This document shows, one piece after another, positions 16,378 to 24,517 of a stretch of 64,000 bases of DNA. The translations under genes were made by a program, and so were the position numbers. The notes under the pieces are model-generated. The model did no database searches. It was not told the origin of the DNA and worked only from the letters and a program-made list of their open reading frames with translations. The stretch's first letter is position 1. Each line of letters begins with the position of its first letter. Source of the DNA: Micromonospora purpureochromogenes (lineage in GTDB: Bacteria > Actinomycetota > Actinomycetes > Mycobacteriales > Micromonosporaceae); NCBI RefSeq assembly GCF_900091515.1, contig NZ_LT607410.1, forward strand, positions 4,278,001-4,342,000, written 5' to 3'.

Positions 16378-17790
16378 TCACCCCTCAGCGAGGGTGTCGA
16401 GCAGCAGCGAGGCGGTCCAACTGAACGCCGCCGAGCCGAGCCCCGCCGCGGTGTCCGGGTGGAAGTACTCGTGGCAGCCGCCGGTGGCGACCAGCGCCAG
16501 CATCGACTGGCGCAGCCCGGCGGCCAGGTCCGGCCGGTGGTGCGCCCGCAGCCCCCGCCAGAGCAGCCAGTTGGTGTTCATCCAACTGGGACCGCGCCAG
16601 TAGCGCAGCGGCTCGAAGTCCGGCGCGCTCCGGTCGTGGGTGGGCAGCGGACGCGGCATGCGCGGGGCCAGGCCGAACCGCGCCGAGCACGCCTCGGTCA
16701 GCACCGCCCGCACCTGGCGCGCCGGCAGGTCGGGCAGGATCAGCGGCATCAGCCCGAGCACGGTACGGGTCGGGACCAGCCGGTCGGTGCGCAGGTCGCG
16801 CGGGTGGAAGGTGCCGGTGACCGGGTCGTAGAGCCGGCGGACCACGGCCTCGGTGATCCGGGCCGCGCGGTCCCGGTGCGGGCCGGGATCGGCCCCGACC
16901 ACGGCGGCGATCCGAGCCAGGGCCTGCTCGGCCGCGCCCAGCGCCGCGTTGAACAGCGGACACTCCACCAGGAACGGATGCCACCCGGCCAGCGCCTGGT
17001 CCGTGTAGCGACGGTCGCGGTAGGAGGCGACGATCGCGACGTACCGCGCGTAGTCCAGGTCCGTGGGGCGGTGCGCGGCGTCGGCGTGCGCCGTGTCGTG
17101 CCGACGGTACGCCCGCATGACGGCGGCGTCGGCCGGTACCGCCGCCATCGGCGCATCCCAGGCCGGGCTGTTGTCCAGGCCGGACTCCCAGGGGTGCACG
17201 ATGGCCGCCAGCCCGGCCCCGCCGACGTCCCGCCGGCCGGTGAGGTAACGCTGCTGGGCGACCAGCCTCGGGTACAGCCAGCGCAGCGCCTGGGCCGACG
17301 CCTCGGAGGGGGCACGGCGGTGCACCAGCCAGGCCGCCTGGGCGTGCACCGGCGGCTGGACGATGCCGGAGGTGGCGGCGGCCGGGGCGCCCTCGGCGCC
17401 GGCGGAGCCCCAGAACTCCGGCCCGGGGAAGTACGAGCCGACCCGCAGCGCCGGGTTGAAGACGATGTGCGGCACCCGCCCGTCGGCCCACTGGGCGGCG
17501 AACAGGGTACGCAGCTCCCGCCAGGCCCGGTCGGGGCGGACGTGGGCCAGCCCGATCGCGATGAACGCCGAGTCCCAGCTCCACTGGTGCGGGTAGAGGG
17601 TGCGCGAGGGCACCGTGTGGTCGTGCTCCCAGTTGGCGTCGAGGGTGGCGATGGCCAGCCGGCGCAGGTCGGCGAGGTGCCCGGCGGGCGCCGGACGGGC
17701 CGGCGCGCCGGCCCTCGGGGCGGGGCCGCCGTCCGGGTCGTCGGCGGGGGGCGCGCCGAGGCCGGACGGGCCGGCGGCGCCGGTGCTCAC
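16378..17790 (-). CDS. GH63-like glycosidase (glucosyl/mannosylglycerate hydrolase-type)
   Basis: A 470-aa (alpha/alpha)6-barrel type protein. GTG 17790 overlaps the isomerase stop (GTGA); the first ~45 residues are a disordered Pro/Ala tract. Motifs: YPHQWSWDSAFIAIGLAHV, HPWESGLDNSPAWD, YWRGPSWMNTNWLLWRGL and EYFHPDTAAGLGSAAFSWTASL. These are the hallmarks of the GH63-related mannosylglycerate/glucosylglycerate hydrolases and of trehalase-like enzymes. There is no signal peptide, so it should cleave an imported alpha-glycoside in the cytoplasm. It is the last gene of a three-gene operon divergent from an ABC sugar importer, which supports a catabolic role. The exact substrate is inference. 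Confidence 0.82.
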   Translation of the reverse strand: MSTGAAGPSGLGAPPADDPDGGPAPRAGAPARPAPAGHLADLRRLAIATLDANWEHDHTVPSRTLYPHQWSWDSAFIAIGLAHVRPDRAWRELRTLFAAQWADGRVPHIVFNPALRVGSYFPGPEFWGSAGAEGAPAAATSGIVQPPVHAQAAWLVHRRAPSEASAQALRWLYPRLVAQQRYLTGRRDVGGAGLAAIVHPWESGLDNSPAWDAPMAAVPADAAVMRAYRRHDTAHADAAHRPTDLDYARYVAIVASYRDRRYTDQALAGWHPFLVECPLFNAALGAAEQALARIAAVVGADPGPHRDRAARITEAVVRRLYDPVTGTFHPRDLRTDRLVPTRTVLGLMPLILPDLPARQVRAVLTEACSARFGLAPRMPRPLPTHDRSAPDFEPLRYWRGPSWMNTNWLLWRGLRAHHRPDLAAGLRQSMLALVATGGCHEYFHPDTAAGLGSAAFSWTASLLLDTLAEG

Positions 17791-18605
17791 GCCGCCGCCT
17801 GCCGGGGCTGGGCGTGCCGGAGCACGGTCGCCGCCTGTTGCAGCGCCCGGACCGGGTCGCCGCGCAGCCGGCACTCCAGCGCCAGCCAGCCCGGGTAGCC
17901 GATGTCGCGCAGCGTGCGCAGCAGCGCCGGCCAGTCCAGGTGCCCGGCGCCGGGCTGGAACCGGTTGGAGTCGCTGACCTGCACGTGCCCCAGGTACGGC
18001 GCGGCGGCACGCAGGGCGGCGTGCACGTCGTCCTCCTCGATGTTCATGTGGAAGGTGTCGGCGACCACCCGCACCGAGGGCAGGCCGACGGCGGCGCAGA
18101 GCGTGACCGCCTCGTCGAGCCGGTTGACCATGTGGTCCTCGTACCGGTTGAGCGGTTCCAGGAAGAGGGTGACGCCCTCGGCGCGGGCGTGCTCGCCGAG
18201 GTCACCGAGGGCGTCGACGAGCACCTGCCGGTCGCCGCCGGGCGGGCGGGGCGGCTCGAACGGGGGCAGCCGGCGGGAGAACATCCCCCACGCGGCGGGG
18301 GTCATCGCGCCGATCCCGCCGAGTTCGGCGATCACGGTGAGCTGGGAGCGCAGGTTGGCGACCGCGTCACGGGAGCGCGCCGGGTCGAAGTCGCCGATGA
18401 AGTGGTCCATCTCCACGCAGACGGTGGGCATGACCACCCCCTCGGCGCGGGCCCGGCGCAGCTCCGGCAGCCGGCGGGCGAGGGCGAGGTCGCCCCGGCC
18501 GCGCAGCTCGATGCCCTGGTAGCCGAGGGCGGTGGCGAGGGCGAACTTCTGGGGCAGGCTGGTGCCGGGGAGCAGTTGCTCCTGGCAGGCGAGCGGGATG
18601 GACAT
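17787..18605 (-). CDS. Sugar phosphate isomerase/epimerase (xylose isomerase-like TIM barrel)
   Basis: A 272-aa protein from ATG 18605, overlapping the dehydrogenase stop by ATGA. The AP-endonuclease-2 fold is recognised by its metal ligands: Glu in LFLEPLNRYEDHMVN (~150), Asp/His in VADTFHMNIEE (~185), His in LGHVQVSDSNR (~210) and Glu in LALEC (~245). Family members isomerise or epimerise keto-sugars, or dehydrate inosose-type compounds. It sits between the dehydrogenase and the glycosidase, so it probably handles the sugar released or oxidised by them. Confidence 0.88.
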   Translation of the reverse strand: MSIPLACQEQLLPGTSLPQKFALATALGYQGIELRGRGDLALARRLPELRRARAEGVVMPTVCVEMDHFIGDFDPARSRDAVANLRSQLTVIAELGGIGAMTPAAWGMFSRRLPPFEPPRPPGGDRQVLVDALGDLGEHARAEGVTLFLEPLNRYEDHMVNRLDEAVTLCAAVGLPSVRVVADTFHMNIEEDDVHAALRAAAPYLGHVQVSDSNRFQPGAGHLDWPALLRTLRDIGYPGWLALECRLRGDPVRALQQAATVLRHAQPRQAAA

Positions 18606-19642
18606 CAGAACTCCAGCACGACTTGTAGGACGTCACCGGCACCGTGGTCGAGCAACGCGAGCGCGTCGGCCACCGCGCGGGCGTCCACGACGTGGCTCAC
18701 CAGCGGCAGCGGGTCGACGCTGCCCTCGGCCACCAGGTCCATGAAGGTGTGGGCGATGCGGGTACCGGACCACCGGCCGGCCAGGCCGGGCGCCGGGGCG
18801 GGTCCGGAGACCTGGGCCGCCACCAGCTGGATCCGGTTGTGGTGGAACTCCTCGCCGAGGCCGAGCCCGTCGGCCTGGCCCTGGTAGAAGCCGCCGGCCA
18901 CGACGCGGCCGGCGTGGGTGGTGGCGCGGATCGCCTCGTGCAGCGCCGGGTACGCCCCGGACAGCTCCAGGCAGACGTCCGCGCCCCGGCCGGCGGTGGC
19001 CTCGCGCAGCACCGCGGCGGCGGAGTCGACACCGGCGTCGACGGTGCGCCGGGCCCCGAGGCGGGCGGCCCGTTCCAGCCGGGCGGGCACCTGGTCGACG
19101 GCGACCACCCGGGCCCCGGAGAGGCTGGCCAGCCGGGTGGCGAGCAGCCCGATGACGCCCTGCCCGAAGATCCCGACCCAGTCGCCGAGGTGCAGGTCCC
19201 CGGCGAGCACGGCGGTCAGCGCGATGGCGCCGGGGCGGGCGAAGACGGCGGCGAGCGGGTCGAGCCCGGGGGCGAGCGGGTTGACCGCGCCGGCCGGCAG
19301 GACGGCCTCGGCCCGGTGCCCCCAGATGCCCCAGACGAGCTGGCCCGGATGTCGGTCGGCCACGTCGTCGGCGACCTCGACGATCTCGCCGACCTCTTCG
19401 TAGCCGAACCCGACCAGCGGGTACGGCACGGGGGTCTGCCGGGGGACGAACATCCGGCTGGTGTCGTCCCAGTCCTTGCTGAGCCGGGGGTTGCTCCCGC
19501 GGAACAGGGTGAGCTCGGTGCCAGCCGAGATGCCGGAATAGCAGGTGCGGACCCGGACCTGGCCCGGGCCGAGCGGATCGGTGGGGCAGGGCTCGAGGCT
19601 CACGCGCCGCGGCCCGGCCAGCGAGACAACCCAGTTGCCCAT
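18605..19642 (-). CDS. Medium-chain (MDR) zinc-type alcohol/polyol dehydrogenase
   Basis: A 345-aa protein. ATG 19642 has GGGAG upstream and begins the conserved domain; an extended frame upstream runs into the promoter. The N-terminal GroES-like half carries SGISAGTELTLFRG, characteristic of the MDR branch related to bacteriochlorophyllide and polyol dehydrogenases. It lacks the four-cysteine structural zinc loop. The Rossmann NAD(P) motif is GIFGQGVIGLLATRLA (~165). First gene of the sugar catabolic operon; likely oxidises a hydroxyl of the imported sugar. Confidence 0.87.
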   Translation of the reverse strand: MGNWVVSLAGPRRVSLEPCPTDPLGPGQVRVRTCYSGISAGTELTLFRGSNPRLSKDWDDTSRMFVPRQTPVPYPLVGFGYEEVGEIVEVADDVADRHPGQLVWGIWGHRAEAVLPAGAVNPLAPGLDPLAAVFARPGAIALTAVLAGDLHLGDWVGIFGQGVIGLLATRLASLSGARVVAVDQVPARLERAARLGARRTVDAGVDSAAAVLREATAGRGADVCLELSGAYPALHEAIRATTHAGRVVAGGFYQGQADGLGLGEEFHHNRIQLVAAQVSGPAPAPGLAGRWSGTRIAHTFMDLVAEGSVDPLPLVSHVVDARAVADALALLDHGAGDVLQVVLEF

Positions 19643-19671
19643 GGCGCTACTCCCGGGACGTACCGGGCTCA

Positions 19672-19713
19672 ATCTTAACAAAAAATCGTTATATGTCTTG
19701 TGATTGATCAATC
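19672..19713. promoter_or_regulatory. Divergent promoter with 12-bp palindrome
   Basis: The 116-bp gap between the dehydrogenase and the solute-binding protein is strikingly AT-rich for this genome. It holds the perfect palindrome GATTGATCAATC (19702-19713) and an interrupted TAAC..GTTA repeat just before it. This is a likely operator for a sugar-responsive regulator controlling both sides. The regulator is not adjacent. Confidence 0.6.
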
Positions 19714-19758
19714 CAGCACGTTGAATCCCTCATGTACCCTTCGAGAGGAGTGCCACAG

Positions 19759-21153
19759 ATGTCATCCCCTCCGATGCGGATGCTGGCCGCCACCCTGATC
19801 CTCGCAGTAACCGGGGCGAGCCTGCTGGCCTGCAGCGACGACGAGTCGAAAAGCGACAGTTCCGAAATAACCGTCTGGAGCCTGGAGGACGTGGCCGACC
19901 GGGTCACCGCCACCAAGGCGATCATCGCCGACTACACGGCCAAGACCGGCGTGAAGGTCAAGCTGGTCACCGTCAACGAGGACCAGTTCCCCTCGCTCAT
20001 CGCCTCCAGCGCCGCCGCCGGGGAACTGCCCGACGTCGTCGGGTCGGTGTCGCTCGCCGGCATCCGCACCCTCGCCGGCAACGAGCTGCTGCATCCCGAC
20101 GCCAACAAGGAGATCGTCGACAAGCTGGGGCGGGACACCTTCTCGCCACGGGCCCTGGAGCTGACCTCCGACGACGGGAAGCAGCTCTCGGTACCCAGCG
20201 ACGGGTGGGGGCAGCTGCTGGTCTACCGCAAGGACCTGTTCGACGCCGCCGGCCTGCCCGCCCCCGACACGTACGAGAAGATCGCCGCCGCCGCGGCGAA
20301 GCTGAACACCGGCGGGGTCGCCGGCATCACCGCGGCGACCGCCCCGGGCGACGTCTTCACCCAGCAGACCTTCGAACACCTGGCGCTGGCCAACAACTGC
20401 CAGCTCACCGACGACTCCGGCGCGGTCAAACTCGACTCACCGGAGTGCGTGGAGGCGTTCCGGTTCTACGGCGACCTGATGCGCAACCACTCCGTCAAGG
20501 GCGCGCAAGACGTCGACACCACCCGGGCCACCTACTTCGCCGGCAAGGCCGCCATGCTGATCTGGTCGCCGTTCATCCTCGATGAGCTGGCCGGGCTGCG
20601 CAACGACGCCAAGCCGACCTGTCCCCAGTGCGCGAAGGATCCGAGCTGGCTGGCGAAGAACAGCGGCTTCGTCACCGCCATCAAAGGCCCGAACGGCGCC
20701 GAGCCGGCCCAGTACGGCGAGATCAGCTCCTGGGCGGTGCTCGACGGCGCCGCCGCCGACCCGGCGAAGTCCTTCGTGGAGTACCTGCTCTCCGACGGCT
20801 ACCCGCGCTGGTTCGGCATGTCCCCCGAGGGGCGCTTCCCGGTCCGCAAGGGCACCGCCGACGACCGGGAGAAGTTCCTCACCGCCTGGAACACCAGCCA
20901 GGCCGGGGTGGACGCGAAGAAGCCACTCTCCGAGGTGTACGGCGACGAGGTGCTGACCGGCCTGCGCACGAGCCCGGACACCTTCCAGCGCTGGGGCCTG
21001 ACCCAGGGCCAGGGCAAGCTGGTTGGCGCGATCCTGGGCGAACTGCCCGTACCCAGGGCCCTCGCGGACGTCGTCGGCGGCAAGAGCGACGCCGGCGCGG
21101 CGGCCGCCCGGGCGAAGAAGGACGTGGAGGCCATCAAGGCGGGCGTCAATTGA
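19759..21153 (+). CDS. ABC sugar transporter, extracellular solute-binding lipoprotein
   Basis: A 464-aa protein. ATG 19759 follows GAGAGGAG by 8 nt. A lipoprotein signal peptide (MRMLAATLILAVTGASLLAC) ends in lipobox LLAC, so it is anchored on the outer face of the membrane. The mature part is a family 1 (MalE-like) binding protein: EITVWSLEDVADRV, YTAKTGVKVKLVTV, KAAMLIWSPF. Cys pairs (PTCPQCAKD) may form a disulfide. It should capture an oligosaccharide or glycoside for the two permeases that follow with a 4-nt overlap. Confidence 0.93.
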   Translation: MSSPPMRMLAATLILAVTGASLLACSDDESKSDSSEITVWSLEDVADRVTATKAIIADYTAKTGVKVKLVTVNEDQFPSLIASSAAAGELPDVVGSVSLAGIRTLAGNELLHPDANKEIVDKLGRDTFSPRALELTSDDGKQLSVPSDGWGQLLVYRKDLFDAAGLPAPDTYEKIAAAAAKLNTGGVAGITAATAPGDVFTQQTFEHLALANNCQLTDDSGAVKLDSPECVEAFRFYGDLMRNHSVKGAQDVDTTRATYFAGKAAMLIWSPFILDELAGLRNDAKPTCPQCAKDPSWLAKNSGFVTAIKGPNGAEPAQYGEISSWAVLDGAAADPAKSFVEYLLSDGYPRWFGMSPEGRFPVRKGTADDREKFLTAWNTSQAGVDAKKPLSEVYGDEVLTGLRTSPDTFQRWGLTQGQGKLVGAILGELPVPRALADVVGGKSDAGAAAARAKKDVEAIKAGVN

Positions 21154-22109
21154 CCACCGCGCCGCCGGAGACCGGCCGCTCCCCCACCCGGGAGCGGCCC
21201 GGCCCCGGCCGCCGACGCCCGCTCACGCTGCGCCGCCGGGAGTCGCGCGCCGGGCTCGCACTGGTTACGCCGACCCTGCTCGTCGTGGTCGCGGTGATCG
21301 GCATCCCGATCGTCTGGACGGTGGTGCTGGCCTTCCAACGGGTACGCCTGGCCACCCTGCGCAAGACCGGGCTCTTCGGTGAGCTGACGCTGAGCAACTT
21401 CGACCGGGTGCTGAATACGCCGGGCTTCGCCGACACCCTCTGGACCACCGTTCTCTACAGCCTCGGCGGCACCCTCGGGTCGATCGCGCTCGGTCTCGCG
21501 GCGGCGCTGGTGGTCCGCCGGCCGTTCCGGGGCCGAACGCTGGTCCGGGCCTCGATGCTGCTGCCGTACGTGGCGCCGGTGGTCGCGGTGGCCTTCGTCT
21601 GGCAGGTGATGCTCGACCCCCAGCTCGGCATCGTCAACGACTGGGGGCAGCGCTTCCTCGGTTGGGACGCCCCGATCCCCTTCCTGTCCCAGGACTCGAC
21701 CGCCCTGGCCACGGTGATCGCGTTCGAGGCGTGGCGCTACTTCCCGTTCGCCTTCCTGTTCCTGCTGGCCCGGCTCCAGGCGGTCCCCGGCGAGCTGGAG
21801 GAGGCCGCCCGGGTGGACGGAGCCACCCCGACCCAGCGGTTCCGGCACATCCTGCTGCCCCAGCTGATGCCGGTGATCGCCCTGCTGGGGGTGCTGCGAT
21901 TCATCATGACGTTCAACAAGTTCGACGACGTCTACCTGCTCACCGGCGGCTCCGCCGGCACCGAGGTGGTCAGCGTCCGGGTCTACCAGTTCCTCACCGC
22001 GCGGACCGACATCGGGGCGGCGGCGGCGCAGGCCGTCGTGCTGGCGGTGGTGCTGATCGTCTTCGTCGCGATCTACCTGCGCTTCTTCGCCGGACGCAGG
22101 GAGGCGTGA
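21150..22109 (+). CDS. ABC sugar permease 1 (MalF-type)
   Basis: A 319-aa integral membrane protein. TTG 21150 overlaps the stop of the binding protein (TTGA); no better start is in frame. After a basic cytoplasmic N-terminus there are about six membrane helices (first LALVTPTLLVVVAVIGIPIVW). The EAA loop EEAARVDGATPTQRFRHILLPQL (~210) contacts the ATPase. No ATPase gene is adjacent, so a shared MsiK-like ATPase elsewhere is probably used, as is common for actinomycete sugar importers. Confidence 0.92.
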   Translation: MTTAPPETGRSPTRERPGPGRRRPLTLRRRESRAGLALVTPTLLVVVAVIGIPIVWTVVLAFQRVRLATLRKTGLFGELTLSNFDRVLNTPGFADTLWTTVLYSLGGTLGSIALGLAAALVVRRPFRGRTLVRASMLLPYVAPVVAVAFVWQVMLDPQLGIVNDWGQRFLGWDAPIPFLSQDSTALATVIAFEAWRYFPFAFLFLLARLQAVPGELEEAARVDGATPTQRFRHILLPQLMPVIALLGVLRFIMTFNKFDDVYLLTGGSAGTEVVSVRVYQFLTARTDIGAAAAQAVVLAVVLIVFVAIYLRFFAGRREA

Positions 22110-22975
22110 TGGACCGCGACCAGGTCGAGACCGTCTCGCTGCGCTGGCTGCGCCGGCTGGTGATCGCCGCGTTCCTGCTGGTCACCGTGCTGCCGTTCTG
22201 GTACATGCTGGTGCTCTCGGTGCGCCCCATCGAACGGCTTTTGCTCGACCCCGGCTCGCTGTGGGTGCCGCTGGGTGAGCTCACCGTGGCCACGTACACC
22301 GAGGTGTTGAAGGCCGCCGAGGACGGCGGCCAGGGTTTCCTCACCTTCATCCGCAACAGCGGCCTGGTCGCCCTGGCCGCGACGCTGCTGACGCTGCTGG
22401 TGGCGATCCCCGGCGCGTACGCCGTCTCCCGGCTGCGGTTCTTCGGCCGCCGCCAGGTCAACGCCCTGTTCCTGGCCGTCTACCTGTTCCCGTCGATCGT
22501 CATCGCCATCCCGCTCTTCGTGATCTTCACCCGGGCCGGGCTGCGCGGGTCCCTGTTCGGGCTGGTGCTGGTCTACATCTCGCAGACCCTGCCGGTCTCG
22601 GTCTACATGCTGAAGAACTACTTCGAGACCATCCCGATCAGCCTGGAGGAGTCCGCGGCGATCGACGGGGCCGGCCGGCTCGGCATCATCCGCCGGATCA
22701 GCCTGCCCCTGGCCGCCCCGTCGATCATGGCGGTCGCGCTCTACGACTTCATGATCGCCTGGAACGAGTTCCTCTTCGCGCTGCTCTTCCTGGTCGACAA
22801 GCCCGACCGGTGGACGGTGTCGCTGGGGCTCTCCCTGCTCGCCGACGGCGTCGAGGTGCCGAAGACCGTGCTGATGGCCGGGTCGGTGATCCTCACCCTG
22901 CCCATCGTGATCCTCTTCTTCGCCAGTGAGCGGCTGCTCACCGAGGGTCTCACCGCCGGTGCGGAGAAGGGCTGA
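22109..22975 (+). CDS. ABC sugar permease 2 (MalG-type)
   Basis: A 288-aa integral membrane protein with six predicted helices. ATG 22109 overlaps the preceding stop (TGATG arrangement). The EAA loop EESAAIDGAGRLGIIRRISLPL lies near residue 190, and the C-terminus has the usual FASERLLTEGLTAGAEKG of MalG-type subunits. With the preceding permease it forms the translocation pore. It is the last gene of the importer operon, followed immediately by a strong hairpin. Confidence 0.93.
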   Translation: MDRDQVETVSLRWLRRLVIAAFLLVTVLPFWYMLVLSVRPIERLLLDPGSLWVPLGELTVATYTEVLKAAEDGGQGFLTFIRNSGLVALAATLLTLLVAIPGAYAVSRLRFFGRRQVNALFLAVYLFPSIVIAIPLFVIFTRAGLRGSLFGLVLVYISQTLPVSVYMLKNYFETIPISLEESAAIDGAGRLGIIRRISLPLAAPSIMAVALYDFMIAWNEFLFALLFLVDKPDRWTVSLGLSLLADGVEVPKTVLMAGSVILTLPIVILFFASERLLTEGLTAGAEKG

Positions 22976-22983
22976 CCGCCCTC

Positions 22984-23020
22984 CCACGGACGGTGGCCGA
23001 CCTCCGGTCACCGTCCGTGG
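22984..23020 (+). terminator. Strong hairpin terminator of the sugar importer operon
   Basis: Perfect 12-bp arms CCACGGACGGTG (22984-22995) and CACCGTCCGTGG (23009-23020) lie 9 bp after the permease stop. Confidence 0.85.
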
Positions 23021-23201
23021 ACGCCGCGATCACGCCTCGACACGCCTGGTAGATCATCGTGCCGACCGGCCCCGTCATCCGTAGCATCGTTCGAAAACCC
23101 GCCCCGGCGGGTACGGGGGAGGCCGGTGGAACGCCCTGCGCGTGCCGCCGGCAGGTGCGCAAGCACCCCATCCGTATCCGCAACGGGCAAAGGGGCCGGC
23201 G

Positions 23202-23816
23202 ATGGGTCGAGCACGGCAGGAAGCTCCAACGGGCACCCAGGGTGAGGACTACACCCGTCGCTTGCAACGCCTGGGTGGCGCGCGCTGGAAGCAGCTGCTC
23301 GACGTGCAGGCGCCGTACCGGTGGAACCTGCGGCGGCTCGGCCTGGGCCGCACCCTCGACGTGGGCTGCGGGCTCGGCCGCAACCTCGCCAACCTCGGCG
23401 GCGGGGCGGTCGGGGTCGACCACAACGCCACGTCGATCGCGCACGCCCGGGCCGCCGGGCACGAGGCGTACACGGTCGAGGAGTTCTTCCGCTCCGAACA
23501 CGCCCGGCCGGACGCCTTCGACTCGCTGCTCGCCGCCCATCTGCTGGAGCACCTCCCGGCCGGCCAGGCGCTGGAGGTGGTCTCCTCGTACCTGCCGTTC
23601 GTCCGCCCCGGCGGCACCGCCGTCTTCATCACCCCACAGGAGCGCGGCTACGGCAGCGACGCCAGCCACGTCCGGTTCGTCGGGTTCGCCGAGGCGGCGG
23701 AGGCGGCCCGCGACCTCGGCATGACCGTGGTGCGGCAGTACTCGTTCCCCTTCCCTCGGGCACTCGGCAAGCTCTTCCCCTACAACGAGTTCGTCACCGT
23801 CGCCCGGCTGCCCTGA
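23202..23816 (+). CDS. Class I SAM-dependent methyltransferase
   Basis: A 204-aa protein. ATG 23202 is preferred (GGGGCC upstream, homologous part begins here); an upstream ATG at 23142 is in frame. The SAM-binding motif I is LDVGCGLGRNLANLGGGAVGVDHN (~48-70), followed by LAAHLLEHLPAGQ (post-motif II) and VRPGGTAVFITPQERG. Substrate unknown. Followed in 42 bp by another methyltransferase with its own leaderless promoter. Confidence 0.85.
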   Translation: MGRARQEAPTGTQGEDYTRRLQRLGGARWKQLLDVQAPYRWNLRRLGLGRTLDVGCGLGRNLANLGGGAVGVDHNATSIAHARAAGHEAYTVEEFFRSEHARPDAFDSLLAAHLLEHLPAGQALEVVSSYLPFVRPGGTAVFITPQERGYGSDASHVRFVGFAEAAEAARDLGMTVVRQYSFPFPRALGKLFPYNEFVTVARLP

Positions 23817-23845
23817 CCGCCGGCCCGCCCGACCGGGCGCCCGGT

Positions 23846-23851
23846 TACCGT
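23846..23851 (+). promoter_or_regulatory. -10 element TACCGT of a leaderless gene
   Basis: TACCGT lies exactly 6 nt before ATG 23858 and no Shine-Dalgarno sequence is present. This is the layout of leaderless actinomycete transcripts and recurs in this window. Confidence 0.6.
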
Positions 23852-23857
23852 GGCGGC

Positions 23858-24463
23858 ATGAGCAACCCGACCCGCTGGGCGACCGAGACCGGTCCCGGGC
23901 ACTCGCAGTGGTACATCGACCGGTTCCGCAAGCTCGCCGCCGAGGGCGCCGACCTCGCCGGCGAGGCGCGCCTGGTGGACGCCACGGTCGCGCCCGGCTC
24001 ACGGATCCTGGACGCCGGCTGCGGCACCGGCCGGGTCGGCGCCGCGCTGGCCGCCCGCGGTCACCAGGTGGTCGGGGTGGACGCCGACCCCGCGCTGGTC
24101 GAGGCCGCCCGGGCCGACCATCCCGGCCCGCGCTGGCTGGTCGGCGACCTCGCCGAACTGGACCTGGCCGCGGCCGGCGAGCCGGAGCCCTTCGACGCGG
24201 CCGTGGTGGCGGGCAACGTGATGGCGTTCGTCGCTCCGGGCACCGAACGGGACGTGCTGGCCCGGATCGCCGCGCACCTGCGCCCCGACGGGATGGTGCT
24301 GGTCGGCTTCGGCACCGACCGGGGCTACCGGCTGGCGGACTTCGACGGCGACGCGGTCTCCGCCGGGCTGCGCCCCGAGCACCGCTTCGCCACCTGGGAC
24401 CTGCGTCCGTGGCGCGACGACGCCGACTTCGCGGTCAGCGTGCTCCGGCGCCCCGCGCCCTGA
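23858..24463 (+). CDS. Class I SAM-dependent methyltransferase (leaderless)
   Basis: A 201-aa protein from ATG 23858, six bases after a TACCGT -10 box. Motif I ILDAGCGTGRVGAALAARGHQVVGVDAD (~50-77), motif II DAAVVAGNVMAFV and LRPDGMVLVGFG are complete. The N-terminal HSQWYIDRFRKLAAEG is typical of small-molecule methyltransferases. Convergent with eccB. Confidence 0.88.
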   Translation: MSNPTRWATETGPGHSQWYIDRFRKLAAEGADLAGEARLVDATVAPGSRILDAGCGTGRVGAALAARGHQVVGVDADPALVEAARADHPGPRWLVGDLAELDLAAAGEPEPFDAAVVAGNVMAFVAPGTERDVLARIAAHLRPDGMVLVGFGTDRGYRLADFDGDAVSAGLRPEHRFATWDLRPWRDDADFAVSVLRRPAP

Positions 24464-24517
24464 CCCACTCGCGGCGGGCGCCCCTGGGGCCGACCATCGC
24501 CGGGCCCGGGTCAGGCG
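24456..24517. terminator. Inverted repeat between convergent methyltransferase and eccB
   Basis: Arms at 24456-24466 and 24508-24517 pair as CGCC(C)TGACCC with GGGTCAGGCG and include both stop codons. Probably a weak bidirectional terminator; the loop is long (41 nt). Confidence 0.4.
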
